47,497 nucleotides of DNA from Cyanobium sp. NIES-981 (GCA_945877595.1 CAMDVN010000014.1:1-47497); one strand, 5' to 3'. Positions 23,756 to 33,035 are shown, counted from the stretch's first letter. Numbers and translations: made by a program. Notes: generated by a model from the letters alone, not told the origin.

Positions 23756-25240
23756 ATGAGCCTCCCTTGGCCGGATCAGCTTGATCTGCTGATCCGCTCA
23801 CGCACACCGATCCTGTGGATCCGCAGCCTCGAGGAGGAGAGGATTGATTCCCTGCTGCAGCAGGCGGCCCAACGGCTGGGGGGTCGCAGCCTGTGGCGTT
23901 GGGATTTCATCGATGGCTTGGCCGGGGCGCCAAACCGCGAGGGCGAAGCGGCCCGCAATCCGATGGCGGCCCTGGCGGCCCTTGACGGCCTGGGCGCCGA
24001 AGGGGGAGGGATTTTGGTCCTCCGTGACTTCCACCGCTACTGCGACGATCCCGGCGTGTGCCGCCGGCTGCGCAACCTGGCGGTGAGCCTCCGTCAGGTG
24101 CCGCGCACCCTGGTGATCACCGCTCCAGACTGGCAGTTACCGCGTGAGCTCGAAGACAGCATCACCCTGCTCGATCTGCCCTTGCCCGAGGCCGGCGAGA
24201 TTGCCAGCCTGCTGGGCCGTATTGCCGAGGCCTCTGGCCAGCCGCTCGATGGACCGGTGCTCGAGCAGCTCACAGCGGCTTGCCATGGCCTCAGTGAGCA
24301 ACGGGTGCGCCAGATCGCTGCCCGGGCCCTGGCCCGCCGCGGTCAGCTGGGGGAAGCCGATCTGGCCGAGGTGCTGGAGGAAAAGCGCCAGGTGATTGCC
24401 CGCACAGCCCTGTTGGAGTATTGCCCCAGCGAGGCCAGCACCGCCGACATCGGCGGCCTCGAGGCCCTTAAACACTGGCTCGAGCAGCGCCACAGGGCCT
24501 TTGGCGATGAGGCCCATGCCTACGGCTTGCCCCTGCCCCGGGGCGTGTTGCTGGTAGGGCCCCAGGGCACCGGCAAGTCGCTGACCGCCAAGGCCATTGC
24601 CCACAGCTGGAGCATGCCCCTACTGCGGCTCGATGTGGGACGGTTGTTTGCTGGCCTGGTGGGAGCCAGTGAAGCCCGCACCCGCGAGATGATCCAGCGC
24701 GCCGAGGCGATGGCCCCCTGCGTGCTCTGGATCGATGAGATCGACAAGGGCTTCGGTGGCGATTCGCGTAGCGATGGCGGCACCAGCCAGCGGGTGCTGG
24801 GCACGGTCCTCACCTGGATGGCCGAGAAAACCAGTGCGGTGTTTGTGGTCGCCACCGCCAACGGCGTCGATAAGCTCCCCGCCGAGCTGCTGCGCAAGGG
24901 CCGCTTCGATGAGATCTTTTTGCTCGATCTGCCCAGTGCGCCTGAGCGCCGCGCGATTCTCGATCTGCAATTGCGCCGCCGCCGCCCCAGCCACACCCTT
25001 GCGCTGGAGGTCTTGGTTGATCGCACGGCCGGCTTCTCGGGGGCTGAGCTTGAGCAAACGGTGATCGAGGCGATGCACTTGGCTTTTGCCGAACAGCGCG
25101 ACTTTGGTGAAGCTGACCTGATCGCTGCCGCCAGCCAGGTGGTGCCGCTGTCAAGGACAGCCCGCGAACAACTCGAGGCCCTCAAGCAATGGGCCAGCAG
25201 CGGCCGGGCCCGCCCCGCAAGCACGGCGCCGCGCGATTGA
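23756..25240 (+). CDS. ycf46: Ycf46-type AAA ATPase
   Basis: 494 aa from ATG 23756. An N-terminal domain (about 1-240; TPILWIRSLEEERID) precedes one AAA module: GPQGTGKSLTAKAIA (Walker A, about 268), VLWIDEIDKGF (Walker B, about 323), VVATANGVDKLPAELLRKGR (sensor 1 and Arg finger region) and a C-terminal lid. This matches Ycf46, an AAA protein of algal plastids and cyanobacteria that has been linked to photosynthetic regulation and inorganic carbon use. It closes the rpmH-yidC cluster. Confidence 0.88.
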   Translation: MSLPWPDQLDLLIRSRTPILWIRSLEEERIDSLLQQAAQRLGGRSLWRWDFIDGLAGAPNREGEAARNPMAALAALDGLGAEGGGILVLRDFHRYCDDPGVCRRLRNLAVSLRQVPRTLVITAPDWQLPRELEDSITLLDLPLPEAGEIASLLGRIAEASGQPLDGPVLEQLTAACHGLSEQRVRQIAARALARRGQLGEADLAEVLEEKRQVIARTALLEYCPSEASTADIGGLEALKHWLEQRHRAFGDEAHAYGLPLPRGVLLVGPQGTGKSLTAKAIAHSWSMPLLRLDVGRLFAGLVGASEARTREMIQRAEAMAPCVLWIDEIDKGFGGDSRSDGGTSQRVLGTVLTWMAEKTSAVFVVATANGVDKLPAELLRKGRFDEIFLLDLPSAPERRAILDLQLRRRRPSHTLALEVLVDRTAGFSGAELEQTVIEAMHLAFAEQRDFGEADLIAAASQVVPLSRTAREQLEALKQWASSGRARPASTAPRD

Positions 25241-25348
25241 GCAGGTTGCGCCACGTAACGAACTCCGACGCCACGTAACAAGGCTGGGGTGCATGGATGG
25301 CGCGCTGATCTGCTGCTTCTACGTTCGAGCGACATCGCCGTCGCCGCC

Positions 25349-25528
25349 GTGATCCCGAGCCCCACCCCCCGTTCCCGCGGCGAACTCACCAGCCAACTGG
25401 CCGTGGCCTGTTTGGGTGCCGGTGTGGTGACCAGCATTGCCGTGGCCCAGGGCCAAAACCCCCTCACCGCCCTCGGCATCACCTTGTTTTCGGCCATCGC
25501 CGCTGTGATGGTGGGTCAGATTCTTTGA
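25349..25528 (+). CDS. small membrane protein, unknown
   Basis: 59 aa from GTG 25349 (an earlier start at 25289 would give 79 aa but adds a poor N-terminus). Two short hydrophobic segments with TSQLAVACLGAGVVTSIAVA and ALGITLFSAIAAVMVGQIL. Not recognised. Codon use is like its neighbours, and a strong hairpin follows the stop, which supports it being real. The 108 bases before it carry a near-exact repeat of CGCCACGTAAC. Confidence 0.5.
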   Translation: MIPSPTPRSRGELTSQLAVACLGAGVVTSIAVAQGQNPLTALGITLFSAIAAVMVGQIL

Positions 25529-25533
25529 ACCGA

Positions 25534-25560
25534 GGACTGAGCCGCGCAGCGGCTCAGTCC
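25534..25560 (+). terminator. perfect 12-bp hairpin
   Basis: GGACTGAGCCGC (25534-25545), loop GCA, then the exact complement (25549-25560), six bases after the small membrane protein stop. No T run follows, so it is either a non-canonical terminator or another structure. Confidence 0.5.
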
Positions 25561-25658
25561 CTTAGTCCTACCCAACATGCTGGGCTCTGCCGCGCTTGTT
25601 GGTCCTTAACTCCACAGCAAAGCTGTTGGGTTTAGCGTTGGATCACAGGCTCCATGGG

Positions 25659-25742
25659 TTGACAAACGTTGACGAAGGCCAAGCTTGGTGTTCGCATGGG
25701 CACCTACTTTGGGCTGACAAACTGAGCCGCGCCATCTAGGCT
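25659..25742 (+). promoter_or_regulatory. possible promoter of the LuxR-type gene
   Basis: Two abutting ten-base units TTGACAAACG and TTGACGAAGG (25659-25678) are followed by a third similar CTGACAAACT (25714). CTGACA, a 17-base spacer and TAGGCT (25737) could be a sigma-70 promoter 28 bases before the GTG. The repeats could be operator sites. From 25561 to 25770 no gene is seen. Confidence 0.3.
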
Positions 25743-25770
25743 ATGTAATATCTGCACGCTGAATAGCTGA

Positions 25771-26478
25771 GTGGACTTGCTCTCTGTTTTCAAGGAGCGA
25801 AGTGCGGCGTATTCAGCACTTTTTCGGCATTGGTTTTTCGCCTCCGGACTTGATTTGTCGATCGCTATGGCGATGCAATCAAGAATTCTGTTGACTCTTT
25901 TTTACTCGGTATTTCCACAAAAGAGGTTGCTGAAATGTTGCTCAACTGCCGGGGGTGAGATTATTAATTATCTTGAAAAACAGCCGATCGGTCTGTTAAT
26001 TGTTACAGAATCGTTGGACGATATGAGTGGTGATCACCTGATTCAACAGGCTCTTACCCTTCGGCCTTCCATGGCAACGCTGCTTGTGGTGGAAGACCAT
26101 TCCTTAGCTCAGCAGCCTATCGATGGCTATCGCTCCAATGTGATTGTGGCCTCGCACGACATTGGATCATCAGACCAACCATTGCGTCTGGCTGTGTTGT
26201 CTGCGCTTGGGGGCACGGCCTATCGCTCGCCTTCGATCCATCAGGCACAGGGCAGTGCTTCGAGCCATCCCACGATCAATCTCACCCCCCGGGAACGGGA
26301 CCTGCTGGGCTGTTATGCCAAGGGTCTGACGATCCAGGAAATGGGCACGGCACTTGGGATCACGCAAGGCACTGCCAAGACCTACAGCCGTAATCTTCTG
26401 CAGAAGCTGGGTGTTGGTAGCCGTCAAAAGGCGCTGTTAAGGGCCATCGAGATCGGACTGTTCAACAGGACATTTTGA
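25771..26478 (+). CDS. LuxR-type regulator with degenerate receiver domain
   Basis: 235 aa from GTG 25771; a later ATG would cut the N-terminal domain. Residues 171-230 form a LuxR/NarL helix-turn-helix (LTPRERDLLGCYAKGLTIQE, then GTAKTYSRNLLQKLGVGSR). The first 150 residues resemble a receiver, but where the phosphoacceptor aspartate should be (LLIVTESLDDMSG) there is Thr79. It may therefore respond to something other than phosphorylation. The 5' half is lower in GC than the neighbouring genes. It faces the autotransporter-like gene end to end, a plausible but unproven target. Confidence 0.72.
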   Translation: MDLLSVFKERSAAYSALFRHWFFASGLDLSIAMAMQSRILLTLFYSVFPQKRLLKCCSTAGGEIINYLEKQPIGLLIVTESLDDMSGDHLIQQALTLRPSMATLLVVEDHSLAQQPIDGYRSNVIVASHDIGSSDQPLRLAVLSALGGTAYRSPSIHQAQGSASSHPTINLTPRERDLLGCYAKGLTIQEMGTALGITQGTAKTYSRNLLQKLGVGSRQKALLRAIEIGLFNRTF

Positions 26479-26481
26479 GCT

Positions 26482-26518
26482 TGTGACCTGTGATGTGGCC
26501 TGTGACCTGTGACCTGTG
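26482..26518. repeat. TGTGACC tandem repeats
   Basis: Units of TGTGACC/TGTGATG type recur in the 57-base gap between the stop of the LuxR-type gene and the stop of the convergent autotransporter-like gene. No clear terminator hairpin is seen. Confidence 0.75.
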
Positions 26519-26535
26519 GCCCGAATGATGCGATG

Positions 26536-28290
26536 CTAAAAACTGACCTTGATCCCGCCACCGTAGGCAAACTGGGAACCGTTTGAAAAGGCTTCATAGG
26601 ACGCGGAGGCATACAGCGATGCTCTTGAGTTGATCACATAGTCGCAGCTTCCGGTGATCGTCAGGTCGTTGGCTCCGCGGTTGAGTCCGTTGCTGATGGT
26701 GGACACCGCAGCTCCTGGTAGTGAAACCTCAAGTGACGTGTTGCGAGTGCTGTTGGCCAGGGCGTCCACTTGATAGGTGACCGCCAGGCGGGGTTTGAGC
26801 AACTGCGTCCGGGCAGGGTTGAGCGGGATGGCGGCGTGCAGCTCGGCTCCAACAGTGCCAACCAAGCTCTGGGAGGTATGTGAGGCCACGTTGAGGTTCA
26901 TGATCGGATCGCCTGATTCGGAAAATCCGTTCTGCTGATACGTGCCATAGGCCAGACCCAGCACAGGCTTCAGTTGAGCGGCAAACTCTGAAGACGGCTG
27001 GCTGAGTGGAATGGAATAGTCAGCTCGGATTGCTGCGGTGGCTCCCTGGGCAGTGGTGTTACCGGCGATGGAATTCGTAGTGCCGATGCTGATCGGGTTG
27101 CGCTGACCGTTCAGGTTGAAGGCGCTGTAACCAATCAGTGTTCTAAATGTCCAATGGGTGTCGGGCTTGTAGACCCCATACAGCGCAGTGCTGTTGATGG
27201 TGGAACTGACGCTGTTGTTCGTGGCGCCAAGATTGCTCAGGGCAGCTGTGCCATAGCCATAGGCGGCACCGATGGTCCAGGTGGGGCTGGTTTGGACTTC
27301 GATTCCGTAGAAACCCCCAGCAATGGCTGAGTCGTAGCCATTAAGCCCAGCACTGCCGCGGAGGTTCGCGTTTGCATGGCTGCCATCGGCAAAAACACAT
27401 AGCGGTGTCTTGGTGGGTTTTGTTGCCTTGTTATTTGAAACGCCGCCAGAGAGACTGCTGATGGTCCAACCCCTGGATTTGCAGTCTCCAGCCTGCTGCA
27501 TCAGTGTCTCGCGCTGCAGTCGGAGCGAAGTGAGTCCGACGCTTTGGAAGGCGGCATAGGCTTCGGCATTGAGCTCAATTGGTGTGACCGAGAGGATGAT
27601 GGTGTTTGAAGTTGCAGAAGGGTCAATCCAGGTCAGGCCAGCATCATCGCTATTATTAAAAGTAAGGTAGGTGTAACCATTGAGTCCCGAGGGAGAGCGC
27701 GCTGTTCCATCACCAGATTGACCTGTATTGCTCCATCGCACTCCGGTCACGTACTCGCTTGGTCCCTCAGAGGCTAGGGTTAGTCCATAGGTGATGTTGG
27801 CCCCCAGGGTGTATGAGCCGAGGCTGCCGAGGGAGTCAAAGCTATAGATCTGCCGCAGGGCTGCAATGGTGACGGGGAGGGCTGCACTGCTGGCCAGATT
27901 GTTGCTCGGACGTGTTGAACCTGAGTCGGTTGTGGTTGACCAGAGCGATAGGGTGATGGTCCGCGTGATCGGCAGAGGGATCGGAATACTGGTTGGCGTC
28001 TGTGGAGGATTCAGCCCCAGTTGAATCGACTGGATCAAGGCCGGTGTCGCTCCAGTTCTGAATATCAGAGATTTGAGTAACGTTCCACTGATGCTGCTGC
28101 CACCATTGGTGCCATTGGGTGTGTTGGTGATCACCACATCTGCCTGGGCATTGCCACCACTCAAACCCAGCAACGCGGCGGCCGCCAGATGCAGCCCCAC
28201 CTCCCATGGGCGGCCTGAATCCTGTGGAAGGTCTTTCCTCAGGCCTGCCCCTGTCTTGTGTTGCTTGGGTTTTGCTGACTTTGCGATCAC
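26536..28290 (-). CDS. autotransporter-type outer-membrane beta-barrel protein
   Basis: 584 aa from GTG 28290. A long basic N-terminus and hydrophobic stretch end in GGNAQADVV, a signal-peptidase site near residue 50. The passenger (about 51-260) is Ser/Thr/Asn-rich and beta-structured, with VVITNTPNGTNGG and YGLTLASEGPSEYVTGVRW, like choice-of-anchor exported domains. From about 300 to the end, alternating strands (GGFYGIEVQTSPTW, ALYGVYKPDTHWTF) and the terminal Phe in GGGIKVSF fit an autotransporter beta barrel. It is probably surface-exposed. GC is below the window average. Confidence 0.75.
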   Translation of the reverse strand: MIAKSAKPKQHKTGAGLRKDLPQDSGRPWEVGLHLAAAALLGLSGGNAQADVVITNTPNGTNGGSSISGTLLKSLIFRTGATPALIQSIQLGLNPPQTPTSIPIPLPITRTITLSLWSTTTDSGSTRPSNNLASSAALPVTIAALRQIYSFDSLGSLGSYTLGANITYGLTLASEGPSEYVTGVRWSNTGQSGDGTARSPSGLNGYTYLTFNNSDDAGLTWIDPSATSNTIILSVTPIELNAEAYAAFQSVGLTSLRLQRETLMQQAGDCKSRGWTISSLSGGVSNNKATKPTKTPLCVFADGSHANANLRGSAGLNGYDSAIAGGFYGIEVQTSPTWTIGAAYGYGTAALSNLGATNNSVSSTINSTALYGVYKPDTHWTFRTLIGYSAFNLNGQRNPISIGTTNSIAGNTTAQGATAAIRADYSIPLSQPSSEFAAQLKPVLGLAYGTYQQNGFSESGDPIMNLNVASHTSQSLVGTVGAELHAAIPLNPARTQLLKPRLAVTYQVDALANSTRNTSLEVSLPGAAVSTISNGLNRGANDLTITGSCDYVINSRASLYASASYEAFSNGSQFAYGGGIKVSF

Positions 28291-28410
28291 GCCATGCCAT
28301 CCACAACGTCATTTTATGCAGTATCCGCATCGTTCTGGCGGATCGTGTCAGCCCCTTGAAGCTGTATCGACGCATGGGTGATGCCCTCGAGCCCCAGGGT
28401 GGATGGATGC

Positions 28411-28440
28411 AAGGGGTGACTTCTTTCCTGAACCCGGGCG
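28411..28440 (+). repeat. direct repeat, copy 1
   Basis: AGGGGTGACTTCTTTCCTGA and the following ACCCGGGCGG match copy 2 at 29212-29240 with a few differences. The stretch 28291-28614 holds no gene that I can support, only this repeat and an inverted repeat CAGCCCTG/CAGGGCTG (28523-28551). Confidence 0.6.
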
Positions 28441-28614
28441 GGGAGCTGCCTACGACATCAAAGGAATTCTCGCACTAGGAGGCGTTCAGCTCGATGGAAA
28501 CGAGACTTGAATCAATTCCCGGCAGCCCTGAGCAATGGCGGAGCAGGGCTGATCAAGATGCGATGCTCCGCTGAACTTCACAAATTCAATACAACCTGGC
28601 GCAGGATGTTCGCT

Positions 28615-28932
28615 TCACATCACACCAAGCGAGACGCCTGGGTAAAAAGCAGGAGGCTCGGCAAGCCAGGCAAAGTCGATACCATGCACGGCTACCAGGC
28701 CTCCAGATTCATCCCTCAATTGCATAAATTTCTCCCAGTCTTCTTTTGTATTCCATAGTTCGCATGCTCTAAAAATATTAGGATTTTCAGAGTCTTGGCA
28801 TATGTCAAAGTGCAAGTTGCCATTCGCATTTTTCCCTACGGCAACACCTTCGGGACTTCTCATGATTTCTGATATTTTATCGCGATACTCAGGCTTGGCT
28901 ATCATGACGGCAAACATGGAAAATTTAGCCAT
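28615..28932 (-). CDS. ABM-domain (quinol monooxygenase-like) protein
   Basis: 105 aa from ATG 28932. MAKFSMFAVMIAKPEYRDKI, then GNLHFDICQDSENPNIFRAC, ELWNTKEDWEKFMQ: the ferredoxin-like dimeric alpha/beta barrel of antibiotic biosynthesis monooxygenases, whose members include YgiN-type quinol monooxygenases and also non-catalytic forms. Base composition is clearly AT-rich against GC-rich neighbours, with AAA/ATT-type codons common, which suggests recent transfer. It lies between two direct repeat copies. Substrate is unknown. Confidence 0.75.
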   Translation of the reverse strand: MAKFSMFAVMIAKPEYRDKISEIMRSPEGVAVGKNANGNLHFDICQDSENPNIFRACELWNTKEDWEKFMQLRDESGGLVAVHGIDFAWLAEPPAFYPGVSLGVM

Positions 28933-28962
28933 CTCTGCAGTTTTCGTGTGGGGCGCGCAAGA

Positions 28963-29121
28963 TTAACTACAAAAAATTGCAATCACTGCTTCGGCGAATT
29001 TTTGAAATACTTCGTAATGCCACTGCGCTAATCCTGTTGCTTGGCGAACCAAGTCCTCCGGGTTCGGTAACCGTACCAGTACGGATCTGTCGTGATCGCG
29101 GACCCATTCGCCTTTTCGCAT
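28963..29121 (-). CDS. short ORF or gene fragment, unknown
   Basis: 52 codons from ATG 29121 to TAA 28965, beginning MRKGEWVRDHDRSVLVRLPN and ending in AVIAIFCS. The frame stays open upstream of the ATG, so it may be the tail of a larger lost gene. It ends 30 bases before the ABM gene on the same strand and shares its low GC. It was not recognised as any family. It is either a small co-transcribed gene or a remnant. Confidence 0.35.
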   Translation of the reverse strand: MRKGEWVRDHDRSVLVRLPNPEDLVRQATGLAQWHYEVFQKFAEAVIAIFCS

Positions 29122-29407
29122 CAGCCCACTGCTTTGTAGAAGCCTTCGGCTAGTGAGCCTCCCTGTGTCGATGCATTGGTCAGGTCCTCAATCCTTCGGG
29201 TGTTCTGATGAGAGGGGTGACATTGTTCCTGAAACCGGCGGCTCCGCTTGGCTCACACCAAGCAACCCTGCCAACCAATGGCTGGATGTCTTTCGGCAAG
29301 CCAAACTGAAGATGGTATCCATGGCGCGCCTTTCGGACGTAGGTGGGGTGCCTCCTGAAGGCCAGCTTTAACTACAGCTCTAGCTACAGCTTTAGTCACA
29401 CATCAGC
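29122..29407. other. intergenic stretch with no supported gene
   Basis: No coding region is convincing here. It holds direct repeat copy 2 (29212-29240) and, just before the aminotransferase gene, short CTACAGCT-type repeats (about 29371-29395). It may be the decayed edge of a mobile or transferred segment. Confidence 0.5.
29212..29240 (+). repeat. direct repeat, copy 2
   Basis: GAGGGGTGACATTGTTCCTG and the following AAACCGGCG align with copy 1 at 28411-28440, same orientation, 800 bases apart, with the AT-rich ABM gene in between. Confidence 0.6.
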
Positions 29408-30613
29408 ATGAGACCACAGATGGTGCATGGACAGTTGAGGGCGCTGATGCCAGCCCTGGCGGGCAAAACCTATTTCAACTACGGAGGCCAGGGGCCTCTG
29501 CCGACACCGGCGCTGGAGGCCATCACCGCCAGCTGGCGCACGATTCAAGAGTTAGGACCTTTCACCGCGGCGGTTTGGCCGTTTATCGAGGCTGAAACCA
29601 GCCGGGTGCGCGGCGCTCTAGCGGCGCTCTGTGGTGTGTCACCGCATCGCCTGGCGCTCACAGAAAATGTCACCACGGGCTGTGTGTTGCCGCTCTGGGG
29701 GTTGCCTTGGCAGGCGGGTGATGAGTTGTTGATTAGCGATTGCGAGCATCCCGGTGTTGTGGCTGCCTGCCACGAACTGGCCCGTCGTGAGCAGCTCACG
29801 CTTGCCACCCTGCCGGTGTTGCAGCTCTGCCGCAGCACGCCCCGTGCTGCCCTTGATGCCGCGGTGCAGCAGGCCCTTGCCGATTGCCTGAGTTCCCGAA
29901 CCCGCTTGGTGGTGCTCTCCCATCTGCTTTGGAACACTGGCTCCCTGATGCCGATCGCTGCGGTGGCGCAGCAGCTGCAGCAGCACCCCCGCAGTCCGTG
30001 GCTGCTGGTGGATGCGGCCCAATCGATGGGCAGCCTCCCTGTGCAGGAGGCTGCTTCTGCCGCCGACATCTATGCCTTCACCGGTCACAAATGGTGTTGT
30101 GGCCCCGAGGGTCTCGGTGGTGTGGCCCTCTCAGAGCGGGTGCTGGCCCAGGCTCAGCCGACCTTGATCGGCTGGCGCAGCCTCAGCCACGAGGGCCAGG
30201 CGGGCAGCGACTGGCATGCCGATGCCCGCCGCTTTGAGGTTGCCACCTCCTGCGTACCCCTCTGCAGCGGCCTGGCCACTTCGCTGGAGCTGCTGGCGGC
30301 GGAGGGCAGCCCAGCGCAGCGTCTTGGCCGGATCCAGGCCCTCAGCGCCACGCTGTGGACTGGCTTGAACAGCATCCCGGGGGCGATCCCGCTGCTGCCC
30401 GACGCTCCCCCCGCCGGGTTGGTCAGCTTCAGCTTGACTTCGGCCAATGGTCAGCGCTTCTTTGACCCCTCTCTGGTGGTTCGCCAGTTGGGGAAGCGGG
30501 GCCTCTGGATTCGCAACCTCGACGATCCCGAGTGTCTGCGAGCCTGCACCCACATCACCACCACGACCACGGAGATCCGCGCCTTGCTGGCGGACTTGGC
30601 CGATCTCGCTTAG
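29408..30613 (+). CDS. class V aminotransferase, cysteine lyase/desulfurase-like
   Basis: 401 aa. PLP fold type I, class V: FNYGGQGPLPTPAL at the start, VDAAQSMGSLPV (Asp202 to the PLP ring) and FTGHKWCCGPEGLGG with PLP Lys228. It resembles the Synechocystis L-cysteine/cystine C-S lyase (C-DES) and isopenicillin-N-epimerase-like proteins more than IscS/SufS. The likely job is releasing sulfur from cysteine or cystine. It ends in a 17-bp tandem repeat that includes its stop codon. Confidence 0.82.
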   Translation: MRPQMVHGQLRALMPALAGKTYFNYGGQGPLPTPALEAITASWRTIQELGPFTAAVWPFIEAETSRVRGALAALCGVSPHRLALTENVTTGCVLPLWGLPWQAGDELLISDCEHPGVVAACHELARREQLTLATLPVLQLCRSTPRAALDAAVQQALADCLSSRTRLVVLSHLLWNTGSLMPIAAVAQQLQQHPRSPWLLVDAAQSMGSLPVQEAASAADIYAFTGHKWCCGPEGLGGVALSERVLAQAQPTLIGWRSLSHEGQAGSDWHADARRFEVATSCVPLCSGLATSLELLAAEGSPAQRLGRIQALSATLWTGLNSIPGAIPLLPDAPPAGLVSFSLTSANGQRFFDPSLVVRQLGKRGLWIRNLDDPECLRACTHITTTTTEIRALLADLADLA

Positions 30614-30658
30614 TTGGCTTGCTCGCTTAGTTGGCTTGCTTGCTTAGTTGGCTTGCTC
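30608..30658. repeat. 17-bp tandem repeat, three units
   Basis: GCTTAGTTGGCTTGCTC-type units at 30608, 30625 and 30642 span the gap between two convergent genes and contain both stop codons (TAG of the aminotransferase, TAA of aqpZ on the other strand). Confidence 0.95.
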
Positions 30659-31384
30659 ACTCAGCAGGGTGCTGTAGACCCAGCCGGCGAGGAGTGCTCC
30701 GGCAATCGGAGCCACCCAGAACAGCCACAGTTGGCCGGTGGCCTGGCCGCCTACCCAGACCGCTACGCCCGTGCTGCGGGCCGGGTTCACCGAGGTGTTG
30801 GTGACCGGAATGCTGATCAGGTGAATCAGGGTGAGCGCCAAGCCGATGGGCACGCCCGCAAAGCCCGATGGCGACAGCTTGTCGGTGGACCCCAGAATCA
30901 CCAGCAAAAAGAAAAACGAGAGCACGACTTCGATCAGCAGGGCGGCGCCGAAGCTGTAGCCACCCGGGGAGTTGGCCCCGAAGCCGTTGGTGGCCAGGGC
31001 ATTGGCCCCTTCAATCACAAACCCGGGGCGTCCACTGGCCACCAGCTTGATCACCCCGCCGGCGAGTATGGCGCCTATCACTTGGGCCACGATGTAGGGA
31101 AGCAGCAGTGAGCCTTTGAAGCGGCCACCGGCCCACAGCCCGAAGCTCACCGCTGGATTGATATGGCAGCCGGAAAGATGACCAATCGCGTACACCATGG
31201 TCAGCAGGGTGAGGCCAAAGGCGAGCGCCACCCCCAGAAAACCAAGCCCTAGGGGGTTGACGGCGCCATTGTCATAGGGAAAGTTTGCAGCGAGGACGGC
31301 ACTACCGCAGCCGCCCAATACAAGCCAGAACGTGCCAAAGAGTTCCGCTAGGAACTTTTTGGCTAGGGGAACGCTGTGGGCCAT
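30644..31384 (-). CDS. aqpZ: aquaporin Z
   Basis: 246 aa, six helices and two half-helices with NPA at 76-78 (HINPAVS) and 200-202 (VNPARS). The Arg after the second NPA (Arg203 region) and an His-containing helix match the water-selective AqpZ filter. It conducts water across the plasma membrane. It lies between murE and the aminotransferase. The ATG is at 31384, with 105 bases to the murE stop, so it may have its own promoter. Confidence 0.93.
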   Translation of the reverse strand: MAHSVPLAKKFLAELFGTFWLVLGGCGSAVLAANFPYDNGAVNPLGLGFLGVALAFGLTLLTMVYAIGHLSGCHINPAVSFGLWAGGRFKGSLLLPYIVAQVIGAILAGGVIKLVASGRPGFVIEGANALATNGFGANSPGGYSFGAALLIEVVLSFFFLLVILGSTDKLSPSGFAGVPIGLALTLIHLISIPVTNTSVNPARSTGVAVWVGGQATGQLWLFWVAPIAGALLAGWVYSTLLSEQAN

Positions 31385-31489
31385 GGCATCGCAGAAGATT
31401 GCGGCCGCACTCTATGGAGGTTGCCAACTCCTGGCATCGCCTGCATCCAACTGGCTGCACACCTGGGCACGTTTGGGAGCTTTGGAGGC

Positions 31490-33004
31490 TCAGATACGGG
31501 CCCGTAGGGCTTTTTCGGCTTCTTCGCGGTCGTCGAAGTGAACTTTTTTCTGGCCCAGGATCTGGTAGGTCTCGTGGCCCTTTCCGGCGATCAGCACCAA
31601 ATCGGCCGGTTTGGCCGTGGCGATCGCCGCGGCAATCGCCACGGCCCGGTCGGCCTCCACCTGCAGGGCCGTGCCGGCTGGGATTCCGGCCACCACATCG
31701 GCCAGGATCTGCTCGGGGTCTTCGCTGCGGGGGTTGTCGGAAGTGACCACCACCACATCGGCCAGGCGGGCGGCAATGGCGCCCATCTGGGGGCGCTTGC
31801 TGCGGTCGCGGTCACCGCCGCAGCCAAACACACAGATCAGCTGGCCGGTGCAGAAGGGCCGGCAGGCCGCCAGGGCATTGTCCAGCCCATCGGGGGTGTG
31901 GGCGTAGTCGACCAACACGGCCGGCTGGGGGGTAAGGCTGGCCAGAGCCACTCTCTCCATCCGACCTGGCACCCCTTTGAAGCTGGTAAGCCCGGCCAGC
32001 AAGGGTTCGAGGGGTAGGCCCTGCTGCAGCAGGGCTCCCACGGCCTGCAGTTGGTTCATCAGATTGAACCGACCCACCAGGGGGGAGCGGAAACGGCCTG
32101 AACCCACCGGGCTAATCAGGGTTCCTGCGACTCCCTGGGCCCCGAGATCCAGATCAACAACCTTGAGCTCAGCCGGCCCGGTATGGAGTGAACTGCGCCA
32201 GCAGCGCTCGCCCAAACGCTCAGCCAACTGGGCCCCCCAGGCGTCGTCGACATTCACCACCGCGTGGGCGCCGTCGCCGCCCCGTGCTGGCACCAAGGGC
32301 AGCAGCGGCGGAGTAAAGAGACGGGCTTTGGCCTCGAAGTAGGCCTCCATCGAGGGGTGGTAATCGAGGTGGTCTTGGCTGAGGTTGGTGAACACTGCCC
32401 CACTGAACACCGTGCCGGCAACCCGCTGCTGCTCAAGGGCATGGGAGCTCACCTCCATGGCACCGATCTGGGCGCCGGCCTCCACCGCCTGGGCCAGCTG
32501 GGCCTGCAGCAGATCGGCAAAGGCCGTGGTGTGTTGGGCGGTGACGCTGTGGCCGGGCCAGCGGTTCACCAGGGTGCCAAACAGGGCGCATTGGTGGTTG
32601 CTAGCGCGAGCCAGATGCTCGATCAGGTGGGTGGTGGTCGTTTTGCCATTGGTGCCTGTGACTCCTACCAGGGCCAGGCGCCGGCTTGGTTCTCGCCAGA
32701 AGGCGGCGGCCAGTTGGCCAGCCCAGCGGGCCACTGGATCGCTCACCACCAGCACCGCATCGCCGGCGGCGGGCGGCACAGCGGCGGCGGCGGCGGCACT
32801 GATCACTGCAGCACTGGCTCCGGCCGCTAGGGCCTGGGGCCAGTAGCGCCCCCCATCGACTTGGGTGCCGCCCAGCCCCACAAACAACGTGCCGGGACCC
32901 ACCCGGCGTGAGTCACAGCTGAGGCTCTGGATCGGTCCGTTGGCCAGCCCCTCGGGAGGCTCCAGTCCCACGTGGCGCAGCAGGGGATGGAGCAGCTGGG
33001 ACAT
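31490..33004 (-). CDS. murE: UDP-MurNAc-tripeptide synthetase MurE
   Basis: 504 aa. ATP-binding loop [11 protein letters not shown] at 114-124, central-domain [10 protein letters not shown], and DNPRSEDP near 415; DNPR is the motif for meso-diaminopimelate rather than lysine. KGHETYQ lies near the C-terminus. It adds diaminopimelate to UDP-MurNAc-Ala-Glu in the cytoplasm for peptidoglycan. It follows the DUF836 gene by 31 bases. Confidence 0.96.
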   Translation of the reverse strand: MSQLLHPLLRHVGLEPPEGLANGPIQSLSCDSRRVGPGTLFVGLGGTQVDGGRYWPQALAAGASAAVISAAAAAAVPPAAGDAVLVVSDPVARWAGQLAAAFWREPSRRLALVGVTGTNGKTTTTHLIEHLARASNHQCALFGTLVNRWPGHSVTAQHTTAFADLLQAQLAQAVEAGAQIGAMEVSSHALEQQRVAGTVFSGAVFTNLSQDHLDYHPSMEAYFEAKARLFTPPLLPLVPARGGDGAHAVVNVDDAWGAQLAERLGERCWRSSLHTGPAELKVVDLDLGAQGVAGTLISPVGSGRFRSPLVGRFNLMNQLQAVGALLQQGLPLEPLLAGLTSFKGVPGRMERVALASLTPQPAVLVDYAHTPDGLDNALAACRPFCTGQLICVFGCGGDRDRSKRPQMGAIAARLADVVVVTSDNPRSEDPEQILADVVAGIPAGTALQVEADRAVAIAAAIATAKPADLVLIAGKGHETYQILGQKKVHFDDREEAEKALRARI

Positions 33005-33035
33005 GGCGCGGCCGGGTGCTGGCTGGGGGCCCTTT

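Noticed and set aside
28507-28758. 83-codon plus-strand frame
   Set aside because: It overlaps the ABM gene in antisense for half its length and shows no family features.
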